6,936 nucleotides of DNA from Bdellovibrionales bacterium (GTDB lineage Bacteria > Bdellovibrionota > Bacteriovoracia > Bacteriovoracales > Bacteriovoracaceae): the NCBI GenBank assembly GCA_023250775.1, contig JAHFAA010000202.1:1-6936 (forward strand), read 5' to 3'. A program made the translations under genes and the position numbers. The first letter of the stretch is position 1, and each line of letters starts with the position of its first letter. A model generated the notes under the pieces. The model saw only the letters and a program-made list of their open reading frames with translations. It had not been told where the DNA came from and did not search any database. Below, piece after piece: positions 1 through 5,661 of the stretch.

Positions 1-1
1 C

Positions 2-316
2 GAAGGCAGAGAAAGAGATCGATTAGAAGACAATTTCTATCGGACAGTGCGTGAGTGGCGACTGTTTGAAAATTCACTCCCTGAGGCCCAACGCATTTTG
101 CTCGAAAAGAAGTACGACTCCCTTGATCTAGACGAAGACTACTCGCTCATTCATGAAATAAATGAAAGTGAAGACGAAGAACAACCGGCACCTGCCCAAA
201 TCGAGTCATTCCCCAATCCTCACCTAACTGAAGCGCAAAAGCAGGTTAGCTACAAAAATGACACAGAGGAATCCGTGGGGACGATAGAAGATTACCAGAA
301 GTATAAAGGCGTTTAG
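2..316 (+). CDS. C-terminal part of an unrecognised acidic protein (5' end outside window)
   Basis: The reading frame is open from base 2 and ends at a TAG at 314-316, so the gene starts left of the window. A GTG at 47 is in frame, but the codons before it (reading EGREKERDRLEDNFYRT) look like ordinary charged protein and no ribosome binding site precedes the GTG, so it is probably internal. The visible 104 residues are hydrophilic. A basic and acidic stretch is followed by REWRLFENSLPEAQRILLEK, which is likely helical. A strongly acidic segment (LDLDEDYSLIHEINESEDEE) and a low-complexity polar tail come last. There is no membrane segment, signal peptide or catalytic motif. I do not recognise the family. 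Its stop codon overlaps the stop of the convergent regulator gene. Confidence 0.6.
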   Translation, partial: EGRERDRLEDNFYRTVREWRLFENSLPEAQRILLEKKYDSLDLDEDYSLIHEINESEDEEQPAPAQIESFPNPHLTEAQKQVSYKNDTEESVGTIEDYQKYKGV

Positions 317-621
317 TTGGCGCTTGCTATCTCGTCAGCAGCACTCAGCTTGGCCGATCGCGTGAGATAATTCTCGATTGTCATCTCAAAATCTACCATC
401 ATCGCCTGCTTGATTTCATGAGGGCCAATTTGCAAGATTTCGCAAACTTTCCCCAGCATTTTGAGAGGAATGTTACACAAACCACGCTCGACGTTGCTGA
501 TGAATTGGCCATTTTTGTAACCCAATAAGTGTGATAACTCCGATTGGGAATATTTTTGTGGATGTGTTTGCCGCTTGGCCCGAATTAGTCTAGCTATGTT
601 TTTAAAACTTCGATTTCCCAT
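313..621 (-). CDS. Small XRE-family helix-turn-helix transcriptional regulator
   Basis: This is a 102-residue, probably cytoplasmic DNA-binding protein. Residues about 6-68 form an XRE/Cro-CI type domain: an N-terminal helix (FKNIARLIRAKR), the helix-turn-helix (YSQSELSHLLGYKNGQFISNVE), then a scaffold helix (PLKMLGKVCEIL). About 30 residues follow (FEMTIENYLTRSAKL and a short polar tail) that may aid dimerisation. The frame stays open upstream to a GTG at 685-687, which would add 22 residues. I chose the ATG at 619-621 because AGGGAG lies just upstream and because XRE proteins usually start right before the first helix. It lies 119 bp downstream of guaD on the same strand and could be its distal operon partner or separately expressed. 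The target is unknown. The protein resembles short XRE regulators I associate with Bdellovibrio-like bacteria, a recollection and not a search result. Confidence 0.85.
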   Translation of the reverse strand: MGNRSFKNIARLIRAKRQTHPQKYSQSELSHLLGYKNGQFISNVERGLCNIPLKMLGKVCEILQIGPHEIKQAMMVDFEMTIENYLTRSAKLSAADEIASAN

Positions 622-624
622 AAA

Positions 625-630
625 CTCCCT
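625..630 (-). promoter_or_regulatory. Ribosome binding site deciding the start of the XRE gene
   Basis: On the minus strand the sequence reads TTAGGGAGTTTATG. AGGGAG occupies 630-625 and the ATG is at 621-619. This supports the internal ATG over the in-frame GTG at 687, which has AAAGG only three bases away and so is too close for a normal start. Confidence 0.6.
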
Positions 631-740
631 AATGCAAGAAAAAGTTAGTTCGATAGAAGTAATATACCAGCAAAATTCATTTAGCACTCACCTTTCAGGC
701 TAGAATTTTCTTAACTTTGCTTTAATTTTAATCAGTTAGC

Positions 741-2048
741 CTAATGTGCGCCCAGCAGGCTGAAGACCGCTTTGCCCTGCCACCAGGTTTCGGCAACAAG
801 ATGATTGAATGATTCTCGCTCGCTTAATTTGCGATCAATCATGCGACGAAGAACATCTTCCACCTGCTCACCACCACGACTTTTCGGGGATGGGACAAAA
901 ATAAAATTGGCCTCAAAACCGGCGCGCAACTGCCCGGCCCTCTCTGCGAAATCGAGATATCGTGCACCAGCAGAAGTGGCGCGAAAAAGGCCTCTCGTAT
1001 AACTGGCGCGTCCAGTTCCTCTCTGCTGACGAACAAAACTATGAATGACATCAAACATGGATAAGTACGGGCCGCCTCCGATATCGGAGGCCAAGGCCCA
1101 GCGAAGTCCTTTCTTATCTGCGAGAGATAAATCAAATCGCCCCGACCCTAAACCATGCTCTCTGATGGGAGCATTAGAAGTCGGACAGTGAGCAATGATC
1201 GATTTCGTTTTTAAGAGCCAACTTAAGTCATTGGGAGAAAGGTAGATCCCGTGGCCCACAATAGTGCGAGGGCCTAAAATTCCCGTACGCCCATAGATCT
1301 CGGCATAAGATTTTACATGGCGAAAACCATCTATCTGTCGGTAAAGATCGAGGACATAGGCAACCTCCTCTTCGGTCTCACACAAATGCGTTTGCAAAAA
1401 AGAATTGTAGCGTTTTGCCATTGAGGCCACTTTTGTCATCGTGAGGGGATCGACAGTGGGAGCAAAACGAGGAGTAACCGCGTAGCGCTCGCGGTGACGT
1501 TGGGCAAGTTTTTGAGTCAACACCAAGGCCTCGTTTTCTAGCTGACACAAATACGGCGGACAATTCATGGTCATCAGAACATTACCGACAACAAAGTGCC
1601 CGAGGAATTTATTTAAGGCCAATCCCACCGTGTGTCCATGGATTGAACCGTAGCTCGCCCCGCCTAAGGTTCCCACACTCAGCAACTTTTCCTGAAAGCG
1701 CGAAACCTCTTTTTTTGCGAAGGCCACATTGGAAAATTTTCTTTCCATCGGCCAGGTATAATTTTTTAGCCAGGTGAGGAGCGAGTCTTTTGGCATGAGG
1801 CAAACATGATCCTGCACCCAATGAAAATGCAGATCAAAAAGGCCAGGCAAGGCCAACAGGCCTCTTCTGTCAATGACCTCTCCCTTTTGGGCCATTTGTT
1901 TTTGCAATGAAGCCGATGGGCGCGGAAGCACGCGCACTATGTGACCATCTTGAATCAGAAGTCCCGCACCACGAAGTAAAATGGCCTCGCGGTCATTGAC
2001 GGGATTAATGAGATCACAGAGGATAAGTATGGGCCGTCCATGGGCCAT
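741..2048 (-). CDS. guaD: Guanine deaminase (amidohydrolase superfamily)
   Basis: Predicted to hydrolyse guanine to xanthine and ammonia in the cytoplasm (purine salvage and catabolism). The 435 residues match the usual GuaD length. The amidohydrolase metal motif is PGLFDLHFH, with His74 and His76. Other zinc ligands are His221 (QTHLCETEEE), His266 (VGHGIYLS) and Asp322 (ASDIGGGP), with Glu224 as probable proton shuttle. GuaD-type substrate features are Gln79 after the HxH, the SLLTWLKNYTWPMERKF segment, Arg194-Phe195 in YAVTPRFAPT, and AHCPTSNAPI at 286-295. These separate it from generic chlorohydrolases and cytosine deaminases. No signal peptide is seen. The ATG has GGGGAGG eight bases upstream, a strong ribosome binding site. 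It is divergent from nfeD across 54 bp. No xanthine dehydrogenase or purine transporter gene lies nearby, so the link to a purine pathway rests on the protein itself. Confidence 0.93.
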   Translation of the reverse strand: MAHGRPILILCDLINPVNDREAILLRGAGLLIQDGHIVRVLPRPSASLQKQMAQKGEVIDRRGLLALPGLFDLHFHWVQDHVCLMPKDSLLTWLKNYTWPMERKFSNVAFAKKEVSRFQEKLLSVGTLGGASYGSIHGHTVGLALNKFLGHFVVGNVLMTMNCPPYLCQLENEALVLTQKLAQRHRERYAVTPRFAPTVDPLTMTKVASMAKRYNSFLQTHLCETEEEVAYVLDLYRQIDGFRHVKSYAEIYGRTGILGPRTIVGHGIYLSPNDLSWLLKTKSIIAHCPTSNAPIREHGLGSGRFDLSLADKKGLRWALASDIGGGPYLSMFDVIHSFVRQQRGTGRASYTRGLFRATSAGARYLDFAERAGQLRAGFEANFIFVPSPKSRGGEQVEDVLRRMIDRKLSERESFNHLVAETWWQGKAVFSLLGAH

Positions 2049-2102
2049 GTGGAGTGCCTCCCCAAATTATTAATGGGAAAAAAATTACGCTAGGGAACTA
2101 TT

Positions 2103-3434
2103 ATGAGGAAATTCTTCGCTTTCGTCTACCTTGTTATCGGCTTCTTCATTGTTGCTCCTTCATTTTCGTCATCACAAGAAGTCGAGATCCCACATCTCCA
2201 AATAAAACGTGTTTTAGAACTAGAAATCAACAATAGCATCAATCCCGCCACCCTTAATTATCTCGATAATGCTTTCAAAGTTGCTCATAGTGATTCCCAC
2301 GATCTTATTTTGATCAAGCTCAACACCCCGGGCGGTTTGATCAGCACCACGAAAGATATTCTTACGCTGATCGGCCGTTCAGAATTGCCGGTGATTGTGT
2401 GGATAACGCCCGAAGGTGCGAGTGCCACCTCTGCCGGTGCGATTATTGCCAGTGGGGCCCACTTACTTTTTATGTCCGACGGAACCAATATCGGCGCCGC
2501 CACCCCTGTTGATTTGGGGAAAGATATCGACTCCAAAGATTTGCGCAGCAAGGCGGTTAATGATTTAGTCGCGCTGGTGGAAGGACTTTCCAGCACCCAC
2601 CATCGCAATTCAAAACTCTTTGCTGAAATGGTTTCCAAGGCCTCATCTTTTCCCGCCAATATCGCCAAGGAAAAAGAGCTCATTGACGGTGTTGCCAACT
2701 CACTCAATGAGTTATGGCAGGGACTGAATAATCGCACTGTGGTCATTCAAGGAAGACAGACCATCTTGGAAGTTCAATCCCCTTCGGTGACAAAGTTTGA
2801 GATGGATTTTGGTCAGCGCCTCCTCGACATTTTGGCCAATCCCCAACTCGCCTATATTTTATTTATTATTGGCATGGCCCTGCTCTACTTTGAGATGCAG
2901 GCCCCTGGTGGTTTCATTGCCGGAAGTATCGGCGCCGTTTTTCTTCTTTTCGCCGCCATTGGTTTTCAAGTTCTGCCCGTCAATTGGGGGGGAATGGCCT
3001 TAATCATCCTCAGCTTTATTCTTTTTATGTTGGAAATTTGGGTGACAAGTTACGGTCTCATGTCTATTGCCGCTTTGGCCGCCCTCATAACCGGTTCACT
3101 TTTTCTTTTTCGAACGGACAACGCCTACCTTCAACTGGGCACCGGAGTCATTTTGAGTGTCGCTTTGGCCATTGGATGTTTTCTGGGAATTATGGGCCTT
3201 TTTCTTTTCCGCGACTGGAAAAAAAATAAGCATTTAAAAAAACACTTTAATACTTTTAAAGACGCCAGTGGAACCATCATGGAAGTTCAAAATAGCACGG
3301 CCGAGGGTCTCCATACTTATTCCGTGCGCGTGCACGGTGAAATTTGGACTGGACTTTCACGCAATGTCTACAAAGTTGGCGATCAAGTTAAAATTGTTTC
3401 GCAAAGGCCCGACGATCTGTTTTTGGAATTCTAA
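2103..3434 (+). CDS. nfeD: Long-form NfeD membrane-bound serine protease (ClpP class)
   Basis: This 443-residue envelope protein has the full architecture of the long NfeD family (NfeD1b, PH1510-N-like protease). Residues 1-24 are a signal peptide or N-terminal membrane anchor. Residues about 33-205 are a ClpP/SppA-fold protease domain with the substrate-binding strand KLNTPGG (72-78). The catalytic dyad is Ser110 in SATSAG and probably Lys150 in RSKAVND, with spacing close to that of PH1510. About five hydrophobic segments follow (249-264, 269-290, 297-314, 318-336, 346-369). A C-terminal OB-fold NfeD domain (about 385-443) contains VRVHGEIWTGLS and VGDQVKIV. The family cleaves membrane proteins such as stomatins, and the next gene encodes a stomatin-type SPFH protein, which fits. 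AGGG lies seven bases before the ATG. The promoter is not obvious and may lie in the start of guaD. Confidence 0.93.
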   Translation: MRKFFAFVYLVIGFFIVAPSFSSSQEVEIPHLQIKRVLELEINNSINPATLNYLDNAFKVAHSDSHDLILIKLNTPGGLISTTKDILTLIGRSELPVIVWITPEGASATSAGAIIASGAHLLFMSDGTNIGAATPVDLGKDIDSKDLRSKAVNDLVALVEGLSSTHHRNSKLFAEMVSKASSFPANIAKEKELIDGVANSLNELWQGLNNRTVVIQGRQTILEVQSPSVTKFEMDFGQRLLDILANPQLAYILFIIGMALLYFEMQAPGGFIAGSIGAVFLLFAAIGFQVLPVNWGGMALIILSFILFMLEIWVTSYGLMSIAALAALITGSLFLFRTDNAYLQLGTGVILSVALAIGCFLGIMGLFLFRDWKKNKHLKKHFNTFKDASGTIMEVQNSTAEGLHTYSVRVHGEIWTGLSRNVYKVGDQVKIVSQRPDDLFLEF

Positions 3435-3450
3435 TTGAAAGAATCAACGT

Positions 3451-3470
3451 CATTCGTTACCATTCGTAGC
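3451..3470 (+). repeat. Tandem 10-bp imperfect repeat in the nfeD-SPFH gap
   Basis: CATTCGTTAC is followed directly by CATTCGTAGC, with 8 of 10 bases identical, one helical turn apart. The pair is flanked by CAACG (3445-3449) and CGTTG (3470-3474), which could form a weak 5-bp stem with a 20-base loop. There is no T-run, so it does not look like an intrinsic terminator. It could be a protein-binding or mRNA-processing site inside the operon, or chance. Confidence 0.3.
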
Positions 3471-3503
3471 GTTGGCGTTTAACAATCTCCGAAGGAGTTT
3501 AAT

Positions 3504-4247
3504 ATGATAGGTCTCTCACTACCGTTTCTCATTTTACTTTTCATTCTCCTCTTTAATACGCTCAAGATTATTAAAGAATACGAACGCGCCGTGGTTTTTC
3601 GCTTAGGCCGCTTCACTGGTGTGCGAGGGCCAGGTTTGATTGTGCTCATTCCCGGCATTGAGAAAATGGTACGAGTCGATCTCAGAACTGTGACCCTCGA
3701 TGTTCCATCACAAGATATTATCACACGCGATAACGTGACCTTGAAGGTCAATGGAGTTGTGTACTATCGTGTTTCAAATCCTGAACAATCAATTATTACC
3801 GTGGAAGATTATAGTCATGCCACCAGTCAGATCGCCCAAACCACACTCCGCTCGGTGGTAGGACAATTTGAACTGGACGAAATCCTGTCACAACGAGATG
3901 CCATTAACCTCAAACTCCAATCCATTTTGGATCAGCATACTGGCCCTTGGGGAATTAAGGTCAGTGCCGTCGAGGTCAAGGCCATCGATTTGCCAATTGA
4001 AATGCAACGGGCCATGGCCAAGCAGGCCGAGGCCGAACGAAATAAACGCGCCAAAATTATTTCTGCTCAAGGAGAATTGGAGGCCGCCAAAAAATTGGCC
4101 GAGGCCGCAGGCATTCTAGATCAAAACAAAAGCGCTATTGTGTTACGCTATTTAGATACCATGAAAGAAATTTCTTCGGGCGAAGGTAAATCAACAACTT
4201 TCTTCCCACTCCCGATGGATTTTCTAAACGCACTTGGACATAAATAG
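3504..4247 (+). CDS. Stomatin/slipin-type SPFH (band 7) membrane protein
   Basis: This 247-residue protein has one N-terminal hydrophobic segment (about 4-23) followed by the SPFH/band-7 domain. Slipin landmarks are EYERAVVFRLGRF (25-37), GPGLIVLIPGIEKMVRVDLR (42-61), the TLDVPSQDIITRDNV stretch (64-78), VNGVVYYRV (82-90) and TTLRSVVGQFELDEILSQR (113-131). Residues 170-210 form the alanine- and glutamate-rich coiled coil (MAKQAEAERNKRAKIISAQGE) through which such proteins oligomerise into membrane rings. The C-terminus is short and lacks the long tail of flotillins. AAGGAG sits six bases before the ATG. It follows nfeD by 69 bp, and SPFH-NfeD gene pairs are a widely known conserved arrangement; NfeD proteases bind or cleave the SPFH C-terminal region. 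The likely role is membrane-protein quality control or microdomain scaffolding. Confidence 0.93.
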   Translation: MIGLSLPFLILLFILLFNTLKIIKEYERAVVFRLGRFTGVRGPGLIVLIPGIEKMVRVDLRTVTLDVPSQDIITRDNVTLKVNGVVYYRVSNPEQSIITVEDYSHATSQIAQTTLRSVVGQFELDEILSQRDAINLKLQSILDQHTGPWGIKVSAVEVKAIDLPIEMQRAMAKQAEAERNKRAKIISAQGELEAAKKLAEAAGILDQNKSAIVLRYLDTMKEISSGEGKSTTFFPLPMDFLNALGHK

Positions 4248-4259
4248 AACGGAGCATTT

Positions 4260-4862
4260 GTGGTTTCTCCTGTAAATTGGGTTCCACTGGTCCCCTTCAG
4301 CAAAGAGCATGCAAAACTTTTTGATGTGAGCGGGACCATTGTCAGATCGGGTCTGTGTCTACATGCCCATTTTCGTGTCAGCGGTGACCTTCAGCGCATC
4401 ACACTTCCACGACGCAACTCTCCCAGACCTTGCCGCATGGGCGGACTGTGGGAAACCACCTGCTTTGAGCTTTTTTTAAAAAATAAACACTTCCACGATT
4501 ATATTGAATTTAATTTCGCCCCTTCAGGGAATTGGAATTCCTTTTATTTTACCGATTACCGCGCCGGAATGAGTGAGTTTGGCGGTATCGAAAAAATCGA
4601 CATCATTTTCTCCAAGTCGCAGGAAACCTACGAACTTGAGGCCATCGTTCACCAAAAGGAAAAACGACGCTTTGAGTTAGGAGATTACGATTTAGGCAAT
4701 ATTAAGGCCGGGCTTTCTGCCGTTATTGAAATCGCACCGCCGCCAAAAACACCCGCGACGGATGCAAGCTCGGAGGGCCGACAGCTTAGTTATTGGGCAC
4801 TCAAACATTTTGGCAAAAAACCAGATTTCCATGTCGACGACAATTTTTCCCTAACTCTCTAA
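4260..4862 (+). CDS. DOMON-like domain protein
   Basis: This is a 200-residue protein without signal peptide or membrane segments. It resembles the bacterial stand-alone DOMON-like family: GGLWETTCFELFL (61-73), YIEFNFAPSGNWNSFYF (81-97), DYRAGM (99-104), a glycine-rich GLSAVIEIA strand, and the C-terminal signature SYWALKHFGKKPDFHVDDNF. DOMON folds are beta-sandwiches that in other proteins bind haem or sugars. No ligand is established for this small family and none can be read here. The start is GTG at 4260, supported by GGAG five bases upstream (4251-4254). No better in-frame ATG exists before the conserved region. It begins 12 bp after the SPFH gene, so co-transcription with nfeD and the SPFH gene is very likely. 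The domain call rests on recognised motifs, not a search. Confidence 0.8.
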   Translation: MVSPVNWVPLVPFSKEHAKLFDVSGTIVRSGLCLHAHFRVSGDLQRITLPRRNSPRPCRMGGLWETTCFELFLKNKHFHDYIEFNFAPSGNWNSFYFTDYRAGMSEFGGIEKIDIIFSKSQETYELEAIVHQKEKRRFELGDYDLGNIKAGLSAVIEIAPPPKTPATDASSEGRQLSYWALKHFGKKPDFHVDDNFSLTL

Positions 4863-4881
4863 AAACAAGTTTTCCTAATTA

Positions 4882-4895
4882 ATTGTGGACACAAT
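4882..4895. promoter_or_regulatory. Perfect 14-bp palindrome, candidate operator upstream of the GbsR-type gene
   Basis: ATTGTGGACACAAT has perfect 6-bp arms (ATTGTG and CACAAT) around a 2-bp centre. It lies 81 bp before the regulator start in the only sizeable gap between the two rightward units. MarR/GbsR-type winged-helix dimers commonly bind such AT-flanked palindromes near their own promoters, so autoregulation is plausible. Binding is inferred; no convincing -35/-10 pair could be fixed next to it. Confidence 0.45.
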
Positions 4896-4916
4896 CCTGC
4901 GATCCTCTTACTGTAT

Positions 4917-4953
4917 TTCAAATATTTCATAAATGTAATAAATGTAATTTGAA
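4917..4953. repeat. Inverted repeat TTCAAAT/ATTTGAA enclosing a tandem 9-mer
   Basis: TTCAAAT at 4917-4923 and ATTTGAA at 4947-4953 are exact inverted copies 23 bp apart. Between them, ATAAATGTA occurs twice back to back (4929-4946). Each copy contributes a TGTAAT that resembles a -10 box, without a good -35 partner at normal distance. The array lies 24-60 bp before the regulator ATG, where a promoter or operator is expected. The region is AT-rich, so some of this may be chance. Confidence 0.4.
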
Positions 4954-4962
4954 GCCGCCTAA

Positions 4963-4968
4963 GAAGGA
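4963..4968 (+). promoter_or_regulatory. Ribosome binding site deciding the start of the GbsR-type regulator
   Basis: GAAGGA ends eight bases before the ATG at 4977 but only two bases before the alternative GTG at 4971. The ATG is therefore the better start, and it removes two residues from the longest reading frame. Confidence 0.65.
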
Positions 4969-4976
4969 ATGTGTTT

Positions 4977-5660
4977 ATGCCTGCGCTCAAAGGATCGACC
5001 ACGAACCAAGAATTTCTAGAACACCTACCCGAGTTTGAAAACTTTCTGGTGCAAATTGGTCTCAAGCGTATTGAAGGTTCAGTCTATGGCCTCCTCGTCC
5101 TGCGAAATACTCCTCTTTCAAGTGAAGAAATCGAAGAAGTCTTAGGGCTCTCGCAAAGTGCCGTGAGCAATGCACTGCGATCACTGACTCATTTTGGGGC
5201 GATCGAGACCATTACCTCCCGTGACACTAGGCAACGCCTGCACCAGGCGAAGGAAGACAGCCTTAGCATTGCCGCCACCGTATTTCGCAAACGGGAGCAA
5301 AAAGAAGTGGTGGAATTTCGCAAGATGGCCGAGCGCCTCCTAATTTTGGCGCAGGAAAAAGGTGACGACGAATTTCAACCACGTATTTTGCGATTGCGCT
5401 CAATTATCTTGACCTGTCAGATCGCCGAGGCGGTCATGAATTTTGTTATTGAAGTGGTGGATTTGGATTTGAAAGATTTTTATCCTGACCTGGTTCAAAA
5501 ATTTCCTGCCGCCTTGAATCTGCTGACTCAAGGATTGGCCCAGGCGAAAAAAATGGCCACCCGAATTCCCAAAAATAGTATCGCGCATAAGCTGATCGAC
5601 GGTATCGGACGCGTCGCCCAGTCAACGCTTCGAAATACACAACCTGAAGTAAGGAAGTAA
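4977..5660 (+). CDS. GbsR/MarR-type winged-helix transcriptional regulator
   Basis: This is a 227-residue, probably dimeric cytoplasmic regulator. The N-terminal part carries a winged helix: an entry helix ending in GSVYGLLVLRN (34-44), then PLSSEEIEEVLGLSQSAVSN (46-65) as the helix-turn-helix, ALRSLTHFGAIETI (66-79), and a basic wing with TSRDTRQRL (80-88). This order matches the GbsR subgroup, whose choline-sensing member in Bacillus gave the name. The rest is a long helical region (about 95-220) that probably forms the dimer and effector-binding part; its ligand cannot be read. Only one base separates its stop from the ketosynthase ATG, and the ketosynthase ribosome binding site (AAGGAAG) lies in its last codons, so translation is probably coupled. 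It most likely controls the lipid genes that follow and itself. A choline or osmoprotectant role is not supported by the context. Confidence 0.8.
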   Translation: MPALKGSTTNQEFLEHLPEFENFLVQIGLKRIEGSVYGLLVLRNTPLSSEEIEEVLGLSQSAVSNALRSLTHFGAIETITSRDTRQRLHQAKEDSLSIAATVFRKREQKEVVEFRKMAERLLILAQEKGDDEFQPRILRLRSIILTCQIAEAVMNFVIEVVDLDLKDFYPDLVQKFPAALNLLTQGLAQAKKMATRIPKNSIAHKLIDGIGRVAQSTLRNTQPEVRK

Positions 5661-5661
5661 T

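Noticed and set aside
47..316. Treating GTG at 47 as the true start of the first gene
   Set aside because: The frame is open to the window edge, the preceding codons look like protein, and no ribosome binding site precedes the GTG.
622..687. A 22-residue N-terminal extension of the XRE regulator from GTG 687
   Set aside because: The extension is unlike XRE proteins, and a good ribosome site immediately precedes the internal ATG at 619-621.
1996..2030. TTGACG with a downstream TAAGTAT as an nfeD promoter
   Set aside because: The spacing between the two elements is over 20 bp, too long for a standard promoter, and they lie within guaD coding sequence.
2285..2746. A 153-codon open frame on the minus strand inside nfeD
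   Set aside because: It lies entirely opposite the protease domain of a clearly real gene, has no ribosome binding site, and its translation shows no recognisable domain.
4863..4876. AAAAC/GTTTT as a terminator after the DOMON-like gene
   Set aside because: The arms are AT-rich with only two bases between them, and no T-run follows, so no stable terminator hairpin can form.
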